64,000 nt of DNA from SLDF01 sp964537925 (GTDB lineage: Bacteria > Bacteroidota > Bacteroidia > Chitinophagales > Saprospiraceae), in the NCBI GenBank assembly GCA_964537925.1, contig CAZICV010000003.1:124001-188000 (forward strand), read 5' to 3'. The notes under the pieces were generated by a model. It saw only the letters and a list, made by a program, of their open reading frames with translations, did no database searches and was not told the origin of the DNA. The translations under genes and the position numbers were made by a program. Shown here piece by piece: positions 7,932 through 16,677 of the stretch (positions are counted from its first letter, which is position 1; each line of letters opens with the position of its first letter).

Positions 7932-8498
7932 TTAAAAATTGTAATACAGTGTCGCAGCCGGGCCGATGCCCACCTGACCGTCAAGAGCAGGTGAGTAGTA
8001 AAAAAACAAGTCCGCCTGCAGGCTCACCCGGTCCAGTATCCACAGCTCACCGAACACACTGCCCACCGCTCCCCGAAACCAGCCTGCTTCCCGGCTCCAT
8101 CTCAGAGATGCCATACCTGCACTGAGTCCCCAGGCCAGTTTCAACTGGTCCCAGCCAAACCGGTAGGCAGCCGGCCAGTACTGGCGATACAACCCCTGGA
8201 TGCAGAGGTTGGGCGTTCTCGAGTACCAGTCTATCGGGTGAATGCCCGTCGGCTCCCGTAGGTACCGGGTATATTCCGACTGTGATACAGACAGCTCCAG
8301 CCTGCCGTAGCGCCAGATACCGATCCTTGCAGAAATGCCCTCATTGGTCCCCGCCGTGATGCCCAGCGAAAACCAGGACATCCGCAACCCCGACTGACCA
8401 GGTCGGCCCTCCTCCGGCTGGCCACTGGCCGGGATATGGAGACTGCAGAGCAGCAGGAAAGCGCTTAGGGCCTGTCGTATGTTTGTCATTTCTTTCAT
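7932..8498 (-). CDS. Hypothetical exported protein, probable small outer-membrane barrel
   Basis: A 188-residue protein with a signal peptide (LSAFLLLCSLHIPASGQ) and a strand-rich mature part: SWFSLGITAGTNEGISARIG, the IWRYGRLELSVSQSEYTRY segment shared with its neighbour, WGLSAGMASLRWS, VSLQADLFFYYSP and the final IGPAATLYYNF. The alternating pattern and the C-terminal Phe fit a small outer-membrane barrel of the porin/PorT-like kind, though no named family is evident. It lies 52 bases downstream of the gene at 8551-9063. Function unknown. Confidence 0.65.
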   Translation of the reverse strand: MKEMTNIRQALSAFLLLCSLHIPASGQPEEGRPGQSGLRMSWFSLGITAGTNEGISARIGIWRYGRLELSVSQSEYTRYLREPTGIHPIDWYSRTPNLCIQGLYRQYWPAAYRFGWDQLKLAWGLSAGMASLRWSREAGWFRGAVGSVFGELWILDRVSLQADLFFYYSPALDGQVGIGPAATLYYNF

Positions 8499-8550
8499 AG
8501 ATTTTTAGATACTTACTACCAGGGAACGTCGAGTCACAGGACAGCAGGTG

Positions 8551-9063
8551 TCAGTTCAAAAAAGGCCTGAGCTGCTCCTTCTGCCTCTCATACAGCCCCC
8601 GGTTGCCATTGATCGGGATATGGATCGCGCTGCCACGCCCGGCCTTGATACCTATCCTGCCGCCCAGGATCACACCGCCCACCAGCGCACCGATACCCAG
8701 TACCACCATAGCCGGACCGACCAGCAAGGCTTCGATACCATCCATATTCCCCGCTCCGGCCAGTATCGCCAGGCCCGGTATGCTCCCTATCGCCATACCC
8801 AGCAACAGGCCCGCTCCGCTGCGGTCTCTCTTCGTCCGCAGATCGATATAGTGGATATCCTCTACCGCCAGCAGGATACTCTGCTCACGGGCATTGCTCA
8901 TCTGTATAGAATCCTGGCCCAGCGATCGCAGGTAGCCCACCGTCTTGCGATGGGTCGCAAATGTCTTCACCTCCGCCAGGCGCAGGGTATCTCCCGGCTG
9001 TGCCGCGCAGATGAGCGACAGGCATAGCATGGAGAGTAGACAGTATATTCTGTATACTAACAT
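8551..9063 (-). CDS. Hypothetical exported protein with Gly-rich membrane segments
   Basis: The best start is the ATG at 9063, where a signal peptide begins (MLVYRIYCLLSMLCLSLICA, cleavage near AQPGDT); the frame runs further upstream without homology. The 170-residue product then has a short strand-rich part (VKTFATHRKTVGYLRSLGQD, VEDIHYIDLRTKRDRS) that resembles the surface-sensing strands of small Bacteroidota lipoprotein-like proteins. Two Gly/Ala-rich hydrophobic stretches follow (AGLLLGMAIGSIPGLAILAG and VVLGIGALVGGVILGGRIG), probably a membrane hairpin. Family unknown. It is part of the minus-strand exported-protein run. Confidence 0.6.
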   Translation of the reverse strand: MLVYRIYCLLSMLCLSLICAAQPGDTLRLAEVKTFATHRKTVGYLRSLGQDSIQMSNAREQSILLAVEDIHYIDLRTKRDRSGAGLLLGMAIGSIPGLAILAGAGNMDGIEALLVGPAMVVLGIGALVGGVILGGRIGIKAGRGSAIHIPINGNRGLYERQKEQLRPFLN

Positions 9064-9118
9064 AGAATAGTCTTTTTGAATGAAATTAATTGTCTCGCGG
9101 CCTGTCACAACCGCTCCC

Positions 9119-10351
9119 TCACTCCGGCAGCCGGATCGCCATCACATAGTGCTGATCACAGGCATATAGCAGACCCCGCTCCGAGTCGACCGCCAGCTCA
9201 CCGCTGAACTGTGACTGCCAGTGCAGGTTCGATCGCTCCTCCCAGATCACCTGGCCAGTTGCCGCGCGTACAGCATAGAGCCGGGCAAACGTACAGTAGT
9301 AGATAATGCCCCGATGATAGACCGGTGATCCTGCACCCACCGAAGACTGGCCCGCCTCCCGTCGCTGCCAGGCCACCTGGCCTGTCTCCGGCCGGAAGGC
9401 ATAGAGTATATCATCATCATCTTTCAGGATGACCAGGTCCTCATCCGCTGCATATAAGATCCGGTGGTACAGCAGCGCATTGGCATTGGACGGGTGCCTG
9501 AACTGCCACCTGATCTCTCCCGTACGCATGTCCATACAATACAGGGTAGCGCCTCCCTGGAAATAAAGACGATCCCCCAGGACAAGCACTTGAAGCAGCG
9601 AGGAGTTGCCCAGCGGCTCCAGGTTGTCGTGTCGCCACTCCACACGGCGCCGCGTCATATTCCAGGCCACTACATCCACCCGGTTGGGACTCGACATCCG
9701 GTGCTGGAAGACCAATACACTGTCTCCCGTCTCCGGGTCTACCCACAGGTTGTAGCTCTGGATATTGGGACGTGAGCCGTCCGTCTCGCTCCTGCGCACC
9801 GTGTACACCGTATCCCAAGTCTGGAAGTCCGTGATATGCGTGCGCAGCAGCTTCGCCACCGTATCCTGTACATCCCGCCAGGTATAGTAGTAGTGATCGC
9901 CCAGGATATGGCCAAAGGGGTTGCCCGTGCGGTCCTGCTCCTGTACATACCTGCGGTAGGTCTGTCCACTGGCCAGGTCGATAGAGGCCATACGGGTGCG
10001 GTTCTGCACTACGATTTTCTGTTCTCCTCGATGATACTCCGTAGTAGTATAGTGATCTACATCCAGATCGGTCCAATGCCAGATCCGCTGCCCTCCGTTG
10101 ATATCAAATAGCTTCACGGCAGATTTCTGCGCTGCATAATGGCTGACTACTAACCCATGATCCGTGAGAATCAGGTAAGGGTTCCCCCAGGAAGTATCCG
10201 GGTTGAGCGGTGTCACCCATTTCAGTTCCAGTCTACCCATTGTATCCTGGTCACAGCCTGGTCCCATACAGGGGACCGGGTCCTCTCTCCTGCAGGCCAG
10301 CAGGCAGATCAGCAGGATCGGTATCGGCAGCAGGTGCAGCGTCAGTCTCAT
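9119..10351 (-). CDS. PQQ-like beta-propeller lipoprotein
   Basis: The start is set at 10351, where a lipoprotein signal begins (MRLTLHLLPIPILLICLLAC, lipobox LLAC). The 410-residue product has repeated propeller blades of the PQQ/WD-like type: NGGQRIWHWTDLD, ASIDLASGQTYRRYV, RRRVEWRHDNLE, DMRTGEIRWQFRHPSNA, PETGQVAWQRREAGQ and RAATGQVIWEERSNLHWQ. The A-x-x-x-T-G-x-x-x-W signature recurs at least four times. Such proteins act as outer-membrane-anchored scaffolds or binding proteins (BamB-like); the pyrroloquinoline cofactor itself is not implied. It sits directly downstream of the alpha/beta hydrolase gene, 70 bases away, likely in the same transcript. Confidence 0.8.
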   Translation of the reverse strand: MRLTLHLLPIPILLICLLACRREDPVPCMGPGCDQDTMGRLELKWVTPLNPDTSWGNPYLILTDHGLVVSHYAAQKSAVKLFDINGGQRIWHWTDLDVDHYTTTEYHRGEQKIVVQNRTRMASIDLASGQTYRRYVQEQDRTGNPFGHILGDHYYYTWRDVQDTVAKLLRTHITDFQTWDTVYTVRRSETDGSRPNIQSYNLWVDPETGDSVLVFQHRMSSPNRVDVVAWNMTRRRVEWRHDNLEPLGNSSLLQVLVLGDRLYFQGGATLYCMDMRTGEIRWQFRHPSNANALLYHRILYAADEDLVILKDDDDILYAFRPETGQVAWQRREAGQSSVGAGSPVYHRGIIYYCTFARLYAVRAATGQVIWEERSNLHWQSQFSGELAVDSERGLLYACDQHYVMAIRLPE

Positions 10352-10421
10352 GAGGTACTGGATATTGAGAGCGGGCGGAGTCGCAGTTTTCCACCACTCC
10401 GCCCTGCTTACAGTATACAAG

Positions 10422-12122
10422 TTATTCTTTTTTGGCCGTTTCAAAGAAATCCCCCACGTCTCCGTTATAAATGGCATTTAGCGCGGTCTCTGTCCCACGG
10501 TCATTGCGCATCCCCATATGGGAAGAACCAATTAAAGGACGTGGCCTGCTCGTGTACTGCGGAATTTCCATCGCGCTCTCGGCCAGTATCACACCGTCCG
10601 ACGAGTGGTAGCGGTTGACATAGCTCAGCGCCACCGTCCTCGTCTCCTCATGACACACGATCGTGATACCGTCTCCACGCGGTGCATCCGGCACCTGGAT
10701 CGGCCGATCCCCACACTGCTCACCCGGCGCAGGATAGTACCGCACCTCCTGGTACCCGATGAACGGGCTGCCCACTATGCATACACACTGGCGGCGCGTG
10801 ATCTCCTTGTCCACTTCCTTCGTCAGCGCTCCGATAGAAGCCAGGTACAGATCGTCAAACTTCTCCATCATATCCGCTCCACGCTGCCACTCTCCGGCTG
10901 CTACACGCCATCGGTTTGCACGATCATTCAGCATACTGGCAAACACAAATGCCGCAGCCGAAGCTGCCGGGCCAATCTTAGGCACAAGTGATACCAATAC
11001 GCCTCCTGCTATAGCAGCAATAGCCAGCTTTGTATCGGCCCAGGCATGCGCTTTGGCCCCGGTTGCCATTTGTGCATAGTTAAACTGCGTCACATGGGCC
11101 AGCACTGCCGTCATGTGTTCACCGTCACGCGCCGTGAAATGATCCTCTTCATTCACATCCTGCCTGAAATAATGCAGGGCCTGCCAGCTCACAGGCACCG
11201 GCACATTCCAGAAATCCCCTTTCAGCGTGTTGCCCGGAGGACCTGACACCTTCACATGTGGTATGTTCTGACCCCGCTCCTTCACTCCGTAAAAAGCCAC
11301 CAGGTCAGAGGTACTGCTATAGTTTGCCAAATCTCCTACCAGGTCGCTGTCCGTTCGGAAAGCATCGTTCACCGCAGGTACTTCCGTACTCAGGTAGTGG
11401 GCGCCCATATCCGCCGAAAAATAGTTCCTCACTGTTTCTTCAAAAACCAGGGAACCGATATCGTCCTGGAAAAACACGGGAAACGTGCTCCAGTCCATGT
11501 AGAGAGGGCCCGCACTCATCTCCCTCGCCCACTTGTTCAGCAGTTGTTTTACCTCATAGCGGTTGTCTATGATTTTGGCTCCCCGGTTCGGCGTACCGAA
11601 GGTCGCGATCCCCCCAAAGTGACGGTCCAGCGTATTGCCTGTGCTGTGGTACTGCCGGTCCAGGCTTCGTGCGATCAGTCCACCCTGGCTGTGTGCGATC
11701 ACGATCCCGTTCGCCGCGTCATAGCCCACCGGCAGCTCCGGGTCATTCACCGGCAGCTCTACCTGCAGGCTGTGACTCGATATATACGGAACGATCGAAC
11801 TCGCATCCAGCTCGTATATCTCCGGTACACTCGTCACGATCTTGCGCGGCTCGAAGCCCGCTACAGGCTCCGTACCGTCGCTCGCTCCCGCCGCACGGTC
11901 CCACTGCGACCGCTCACTGCTCAGTCCGCTGATCCAGTACACCATCCGGTATTCATCCGTACTGCGCAGCGACGGGTTGCGCGGTGCATCCAGCTCCGGC
12001 AGCGGATGATCCGTACTGTCACGGCTCTGTCCCACAGGCAGGGTCAGCTCCGGACGACAAGCCTGTGACCAGGCCGTTCCTCCCGTCCAGAGTCCTATCA
12101 TTACTATCCATATCTTTTTCAT
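10422..12122 (-). CDS. Secreted alpha/beta hydrolase, lipase/esterase-like
   Basis: A 566-residue exported protein (signal MKKIWIVMIGLWTGGTAWSQ). Around residues 60-220 is an alpha/beta-hydrolase core. It includes YRMVYWISGLSSERSQWDRA (oxyanion side), the nucleophile elbow GIVIAHSQGGLIARSL with Ser in the A-H-S-Q-G form of G-x-S-x-G, and FGGIATFGTPNRGAKII, as in PGAP1-like and triacylglycerol lipases. A helical segment with Ala/Gly-rich hydrophobic stretches follows (KLAIAAIAGGVLVSLVPKIG, ASAAAFVFASML), which may insert into or lie on a membrane. The last 130 residues are strand-rich with two Cys. The substrate is likely a lipid or ester. Upstream is the T9SS-tailed gene, 35 bases away. Confidence 0.75.
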   Translation of the reverse strand: MKKIWIVMIGLWTGGTAWSQACRPELTLPVGQSRDSTDHPLPELDAPRNPSLRSTDEYRMVYWISGLSSERSQWDRAAGASDGTEPVAGFEPRKIVTSVPEIYELDASSIVPYISSHSLQVELPVNDPELPVGYDAANGIVIAHSQGGLIARSLDRQYHSTGNTLDRHFGGIATFGTPNRGAKIIDNRYEVKQLLNKWAREMSAGPLYMDWSTFPVFFQDDIGSLVFEETVRNYFSADMGAHYLSTEVPAVNDAFRTDSDLVGDLANYSSTSDLVAFYGVKERGQNIPHVKVSGPPGNTLKGDFWNVPVPVSWQALHYFRQDVNEEDHFTARDGEHMTAVLAHVTQFNYAQMATGAKAHAWADTKLAIAAIAGGVLVSLVPKIGPAASAAAFVFASMLNDRANRWRVAAGEWQRGADMMEKFDDLYLASIGALTKEVDKEITRRQCVCIVGSPFIGYQEVRYYPAPGEQCGDRPIQVPDAPRGDGITIVCHEETRTVALSYVNRYHSSDGVILAESAMEIPQYTSRPRPLIGSSHMGMRNDRGTETALNAIYNGDVGDFFETAKKE

Positions 12123-12157
12123 GTTTCTTGGTCATTTTTGAGTTGATGAGATCGGTT

Positions 12158-13237
12158 TCATTCCAGGATCAGCTTCTGTGTCCATACTGATGATCCGCTG
12201 CGCACACGCACCAGGCAGATACCTTTTGCCTGCTGCGGCAGCTCCAGTTCCAGGCCGCGCAGACCGCCTTCCGTCCGCCGCTCCAGCAGCAGCCGTCCGT
12301 CCAGGCTGTACAGCTCAACATGTACAGGCTTACCATCCAGCCCCGCAGGCAGGTTCACATAGATCCGGCCAGCCGCCGGATTCGGAAATACCTCCAGCAG
12401 ATGCGCCACCGCTTCTGCCGATACCTGCGGCGGACGTACCAGCGGGTTGCTCTTCGGGTAGTACTCCGCATAGTCCCGCTGCTCTACCCGGAATATACAG
12501 GCCCCCATCGGTGAGGTATCCCGCGTCACGATCAGGTGCGACACCGGTACGATCCGCAGGCTGTCCGAAGGGTCCATCTGGATGAACTCACTCCGCAACC
12601 ACAAACTGTCCGGTCCATACACTCGTACAAACCACGCACTCCCTGCGGAATCAAGCGTCAACTCTAATCCATCCAATCCAATAAATATCCTCCCGTCCGG
12701 CAGCTCCACCAAGTGAGCACCCAGTGTATCCAGCACCTCCTGCAGCACTGATGCAACCGTGGCCAGAGACGGAGCAGCCCCGACAGGAGTCTCCCGACTA
12801 TACATCAGGCTATCGTTTGGCGCGTACACCCGCATACTGTCCTGGTAGCTCACCATATGGCTGTAAGCCAGCGTCTGCGCATTGAACTGCGCAGACGGGT
12901 TCAGTACATGACAGATAAAGATGGTACTGTCCGATCCGTCGCCACCCATCAACACCCGTTCGTCCGTCTTCTTCGGCTCCATGTAAAACAGGTCCAGTGT
13001 GTGCAGGTCTTCCAGGTCCGTACCCTCTGCAGGCACATAGCTGATCTGCGTCTTCTCCCGCCAGGAGTGGGTCACCGTCATCCCCGAAGGGATGCCCGGC
13101 AGCAGCAAGGTAGCTGCATGTGGCGGAGGTGGGCCCAGTTGCGCTGCCAGCGGCGCAGACCACAGCAGACCGCAAAAAATGACCAGTGTCATTGGCCGGG
13201 CGCGCCCTCGCAGCGCGCCGTTTCGATACTTCTTCAT
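12158..13237 (-). CDS. T9SS-secreted hypothetical protein
   Basis: A 359-residue protein. It has a basic N-terminus followed by a hydrophobic signal (PMTLVIFCGLLWSAPLAAQ), a central domain of about 230 residues that I do not recognise, and a type IX sorting domain over the last 80 residues. The sorting domain shows VFPNPAAGRIYVNLPAG, VELYSLDGRLLLER, LPQQAKGICLVRV and WTQKLIL. T9SS cargo crosses the outer membrane and is either anchored on the surface or released. It is the first gene of the minus-strand run of exported proteins (13237 down to 7347), so that run may build a common cell-surface assembly. Confidence 0.78.
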   Translation of the reverse strand: MKKYRNGALRGRARPMTLVIFCGLLWSAPLAAQLGPPPPHAATLLLPGIPSGMTVTHSWREKTQISYVPAEGTDLEDLHTLDLFYMEPKKTDERVLMGGDGSDSTIFICHVLNPSAQFNAQTLAYSHMVSYQDSMRVYAPNDSLMYSRETPVGAAPSLATVASVLQEVLDTLGAHLVELPDGRIFIGLDGLELTLDSAGSAWFVRVYGPDSLWLRSEFIQMDPSDSLRIVPVSHLIVTRDTSPMGACIFRVEQRDYAEYYPKSNPLVRPPQVSAEAVAHLLEVFPNPAAGRIYVNLPAGLDGKPVHVELYSLDGRLLLERRTEGGLRGLELELPQQAKGICLVRVRSGSSVWTQKLILE

Positions 13238-13678
13238 AACTTTGTATGGTTTTTGTGAAACAATTGATTACCGCCTCCGGGACCGGCCAGGGTCACGGGG
13301 GCTTTTTTTATCTACTACGTTTGGTTCTCTGCAGCAAATCTGCCTGCTTTTTCTACGCAGTTTGTTGCGAATATCAATTCAAATACATATTTTTTACTTA
13401 TATATTAGGATAAACTGTCCCGATCAGGACTATTTTGACCCTGTAAGTGGCCTGGCGCGATACATGACCTGTCAAAAAAACCGGTTCGCTTCCCTTGTCC
13501 TGCAGAAATGCGCCGGGCATATCCGGCACACTCCACAGGAATCAAACTGTATACGTCGCTACGATCAGGAAATCACAATTGATTGTATCAAATATGCCTT
13601 TGTCGATCCATTGACTACAATAAAAATCATTTACTCAAAACCGCCGACACAAAGATAAATAACACTATAATTATTTTA

Positions 13679-13762
13679 CCTGACAATATTTGGCAGAAAC
13701 CGGACATTTTCTGTCAGGTACCGGACAGTTTTTGGCAAAAACCAGACAGATTCTGTCCGGCG
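13679..13762. promoter_or_regulatory. Array of four 21-bp operator-like repeats upstream of the XRE regulator
   Basis: Four units begin at 13679, 13700, 13721 and 13742, each exactly 21 bases long. All start CC[T/G/A]GACA and carry an inverted half-site TG[T/G]C, giving GACA-N5-TGKC. Units 2 and 4 are near-perfect dyads (GACATTTTCTGTC and GACAGATTCTGTC). A 21-base period places all sites on one face of the helix. The array ends 86 bases before the start of the HTH gene at 13849, so autoregulation is the simplest reading. The rest of the 13238-13848 gap is A+T-rich with no gene I can support. Confidence 0.7.
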
Positions 13763-13848
13763 CCTCATAGATTTTGTAATTTCGTGTGGCGGATATCCCG
13801 GCAGGATATGACCGCTTTTGCTGATCCTAACCCACAAGCTGACCACAG

Positions 13849-14262
13849 ATGCTACACGATACCATACGCCGTATACGCGAGTCGCGCCAGTTGACCCAGG
13901 AAGAAGTGGCCGAGCGGCTCAGCCTGGCTGTGCGCACCTACGCCCGCCTCGAGTCCGGCGAGACCCGGCTGGACTGGGAGCGTATCCGCTCCATCGCTGA
14001 AGCCTACGATATGAGTCCCGAAGACCTGGTAGCATTTGATGGAAAATCCATTATCCAGACTTTCAATGTAGAAGGGCATGACGAAAGCACCAATACAAAT
14101 AATGGACCTGTTTATAATTGCAATTACTATAGCGCCGAAAAAGACCTCTACGAGCAACTGATTGCTCAGCTCCGCTCGGAGAACGAGCTGCTGCGCGGTG
14201 AGCTACAGCGGATCCGGGAGGATATGGCGTTTTTGCGGGAGGAGTTGAGGAGAGGGAGATAG
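13849..14262 (+). CDS. XRE-family HTH transcriptional regulator with C-terminal coiled coil
   Basis: A 137-residue regulator. Residues 5-60 form a Cro/C1-type helix-turn-helix (IRRIRESRQLTQEEVAERLS, then VRTYARLESGETRLDWERIR and IAEAYDMSPEDLVAF). A polar linker rich in Asn follows (STNTNNGPVYNCNYY). The last 40 residues are a heptad-patterned helix (YEQLIAQLRSENELLRGELQ) that should dimerise or tetramerise the protein. Oligomerisation fits the four phased 21-bp dyads just upstream (13679-13762), which are its likely binding sites. The gene ends at a stem-loop (14288-14322). The A+T-rich island follows immediately, so it may belong to or border that island. Confidence 0.88.
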   Translation: MLHDTIRRIRESRQLTQEEVAERLSLAVRTYARLESGETRLDWERIRSIAEAYDMSPEDLVAFDGKSIIQTFNVEGHDESTNTNNGPVYNCNYYSAEKDLYEQLIAQLRSENELLRGELQRIREDMAFLREELRRGR

Positions 14263-14287
14263 GAGTGAGAGAGAACAACTCTCAGTT

Positions 14288-14322
14288 AAAGCCCTAGCCA
14301 ACCAACTTAGGTTTAAGGCTTT
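14288..14322 (+). terminator. Stem-loop terminator after the XRE gene
   Basis: AAAGCC (14288-14293) pairs with GGCTTT (14317-14322), with an inner CCTA/TAGG pairing, followed by TTAG. Located 26 bases after the stop codon of the XRE gene. Confidence 0.5.
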
Positions 14323-14404
14323 TAGAAGTCGTCATGAGGCTATTGGCTGGACAGAGTATCAATTGCCTACATAATTATTGTAGCGCTTTAGTATTGCACC
14401 TTAT

Positions 14405-15280
14405 TCAATGCAGCTTGGCTTCAACTAAATATTCATGAAATGTCATATCGAAGTATTTAGACTTCATTCTAAAAATATGGTGTTCAGTAACTGCAAGACC
14501 GATGAATGTCGTTTCATTTACAATTATCAACTCTTCAACATTCCCATTTACAGTCTGCTTAGTAGTCTTTTCTTCAAATACATACATTTCTTTCTTACTG
14601 TTGCCAATAATAAGACCATGGACCAAATAGTGCTTATCAAGCAATACACCACCTGAAAGACCCCGAGGAGCCTGAAAAGACAATTCATAGCAATTTGCCT
14701 TTAGCTCTCCTAGTTCATAAAAAGTTTCAGCTAATACATTTCCTGAGAAACCTCGGCCGCTAGTTAGACCCCTGAAAACATCAAAACCATGAGGAAAACC
14801 CATAGATCGAATATCCTCGAAAATAAAGAGGGGGCTATTGCCCCACTTGAAAGACTTGGGTTTCTTTTCTGGTTCCCAAATTTCCGAGCTTTGTATCAAA
14901 GCTATATCAGCTTCAGGAAACTCTTCAATCACAGTATAATTATGGAAGCTAACGCAACCGTGAGTAACTTGACTTAAGAACCCTAGTCGAGACTGTTCAC
15001 TCTTTTTGGCATACTGTACAACATGATTAGCGGTCAAAAAGTAGTCTTGCCCAATACTAAAACAAGTACCATGTATTTCGTATGGTTGAATCTTTTGATC
15101 GATCGTACGCATCCCATAGATAGGAAATACATAGTCGCCAAGTATAATTGGCTCTTTCTTAACCCTCCCCGTATGCTTATTGCCTTGGGAGCCGTACTTT
15201 TTTCCGCGTCGATTATTTTTAACCACCTTCAATCTACGATTAAATCCTTTCAACAGATAATTACCATAATTGAAACCCAC
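14405..15280 (-). CDS. Trypsin-like (chymotrypsin-fold) serine protease
   Basis: A 291-residue protein with a trypsin-like domain over about residues 45-260. The triad is readable: His86 in DYFLTANHVV, Asp125 in FPEADIALIQ and Ser209 in QAPRGLSGGVLL. The nucleophile motif is GLSGG where most family members have G-D/N-S-G-G. The first 45 residues are strongly basic (FNRRLKVVKNNRRGKKYG) with no signal peptide, so it probably acts in the cytoplasm. The first 20 bases overlap the end of the AlbA_2 gene upstream, which implies coupled translation. The A+T-rich base composition differs from the flanking genes. Cytosolic trypsin-like proteases occur as effectors in bacterial defence and regulated-proteolysis modules; here that role is inference. 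Confidence 0.8.
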   Translation of the reverse strand: MGFNYGNYLLKGFNRRLKVVKNNRRGKKYGSQGNKHTGRVKKEPIILGDYVFPIYGMRTIDQKIQPYEIHGTCFSIGQDYFLTANHVVQYAKKSEQSRLGFLSQVTHGCVSFHNYTVIEEFPEADIALIQSSEIWEPEKKPKSFKWGNSPLFIFEDIRSMGFPHGFDVFRGLTSGRGFSGNVLAETFYELGELKANCYELSFQAPRGLSGGVLLDKHYLVHGLIIGNSKKEMYVFEEKTTKQTVNGNVEELIIVNETTFIGLAVTEHHIFRMKSKYFDMTFHEYLVEAKLH

Positions 15281-16553
15281 GGAGTCTACTTAGCGACAAC
15301 TCATTATTCACAAAACACATATCTTGTTCAAGTCCGAAAGCCCTGCAAATTCTTTCAGAGTGCTCCTTTGCCACTTCTAATATTTCACCATCCGTCAACC
15401 CATTGGTACTAAAACTATAATTTAGCATGAAGTTATTATGATGCTTGTTCCGTATATCATACTCTGCATAAAATGGGCTGATTCTAATTGTATCATTGAA
15501 GTTATAAAGCTTCAAGTTCAAGACATTCACAAAGCTGACTTGTAAGAGCACCTCATCATAATAATTAATGTAACTATAAAAGTCCCGTGCAAATCCGAGT
15601 AGAACCATCTCGTAAGCAACTATATCGGTCAAAAGAACTGCAACATTTGAAGCATCACTCGCCTGAGGGCTGACATATGTAAATGAATCTGATAAGCCTG
15701 CTTCTACAAATCCATTATTCAAAATTTCGAAATAAGAAGACATTTCATTGCCACTTATTTGCTTTAAAACTATACCGTCCAGCTTGATATCGTCATTATA
15801 GCCTGTATTATACAGGGGCATCGAAGTATAAGGTTTATAGCCGCTCGAATGACTCTGTAACCACCTCCTAACCTCTGCGATTGGCAGTTTAATCAATTCT
15901 TTGTCTAAATGCTTAGGGATCAGATTAAACAAGATGAAAGGTTTAGCAATACCAGTCACTTCCTCCACCCGAGATGACAAAGCATCAGAGTTATTATTTC
16001 TCCCAAAGTCGTTACTTCCTGCGTTGTCCAGATTCCTGCTCCGTAAGAAGTCCTTCCATGCATTAATCCTGTTTCTCGAAAACTCGAACATATCTCTTAT
16101 CTGATAATGAGTTGCAGGTTTTGATCTGTCATTAACCCTTATATAATAACAGTTCAATTCAGTTACTATATGAGGTTTGCCATAGCTTTCCGGTATATAG
16201 ATAACAACTATGACCTTATCCGTACCAGGAATATCAATGATTTTGGGGTCATGATAGAAAACAGATGGCTCTATGTTTGAGCTCAAGACTTGATTGAGCC
16301 ACTCATCAACATCCTTATTCTGAATTTCCCGTTCGATACCGACGATCTCCAGGCCATCATTCACTCCGATAATCAAGTACCCTCCACTTGTATTAGCAAA
16401 AGATGAAACATCCTTTGCCAACTCTTTTTTTGCCTTGTCAACGTTGCCAATACCCAGCTTATAATCCAATCGACACCCTTCCCTTTCCTGGCGATTCTTT
16501 ACCAGGTCTTCAATATCATCATAGTTGAGTTGCGAAATGTGTTTAGAGAACAT
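15261..16553 (-). CDS. AlbA_2 (Schlafen-type) domain protein
   Basis: A 430-residue protein. Residues 10-150 form an AlbA_2 putative nucleic-acid-binding domain: EDLVKNRQEREGCRLDYKLG with the E-x(n)-D-Y-K signature, LAKDVSSFANTSGGYLIIGV, then VIVVIYIPESYGKPHIV and YYIRVNDRSKPATHYQIRDM. The remaining 280 residues are not recognisable; they carry no ATPase motif, unlike the longer AAA_4/Schlafen proteins. It overlaps the protease gene downstream by 20 bases. The pair lies in the A+T-rich island, so horizontal acquisition is likely. AlbA_2 proteins are found in regulators and in phage-defence loci; which applies is open. Confidence 0.78.
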   Translation of the reverse strand: MFSKHISQLNYDDIEDLVKNRQEREGCRLDYKLGIGNVDKAKKELAKDVSSFANTSGGYLIIGVNDGLEIVGIEREIQNKDVDEWLNQVLSSNIEPSVFYHDPKIIDIPGTDKVIVVIYIPESYGKPHIVTELNCYYIRVNDRSKPATHYQIRDMFEFSRNRINAWKDFLRSRNLDNAGSNDFGRNNNSDALSSRVEEVTGIAKPFILFNLIPKHLDKELIKLPIAEVRRWLQSHSSGYKPYTSMPLYNTGYNDDIKLDGIVLKQISGNEMSSYFEILNNGFVEAGLSDSFTYVSPQASDASNVAVLLTDIVAYEMVLLGFARDFYSYINYYDEVLLQVSFVNVLNLKLYNFNDTIRISPFYAEYDIRNKHHNNFMLNYSFSTNGLTDGEILEVAKEHSERICRAFGLEQDMCFVNNELSLSRLRGFQLW

Positions 16554-16677
16554 CTAATATATGGTATATCTAATTGTTATAGTTTTGCTTAAGAAGCCAA
16601 ACAGTAACAGCTAAAGTAAACATCAAGTATCCACTCACGGCAACAAGTAGTTTATAACTTATCCTCCATCGACTATT

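Noticed and set aside
15261..16553. AlbA_2 protein considered as a full Schlafen/AAA_4 ATPase
   Set aside because: Only the AlbA_2 part is recognisable and no Walker motifs are present in the remaining 280 residues.
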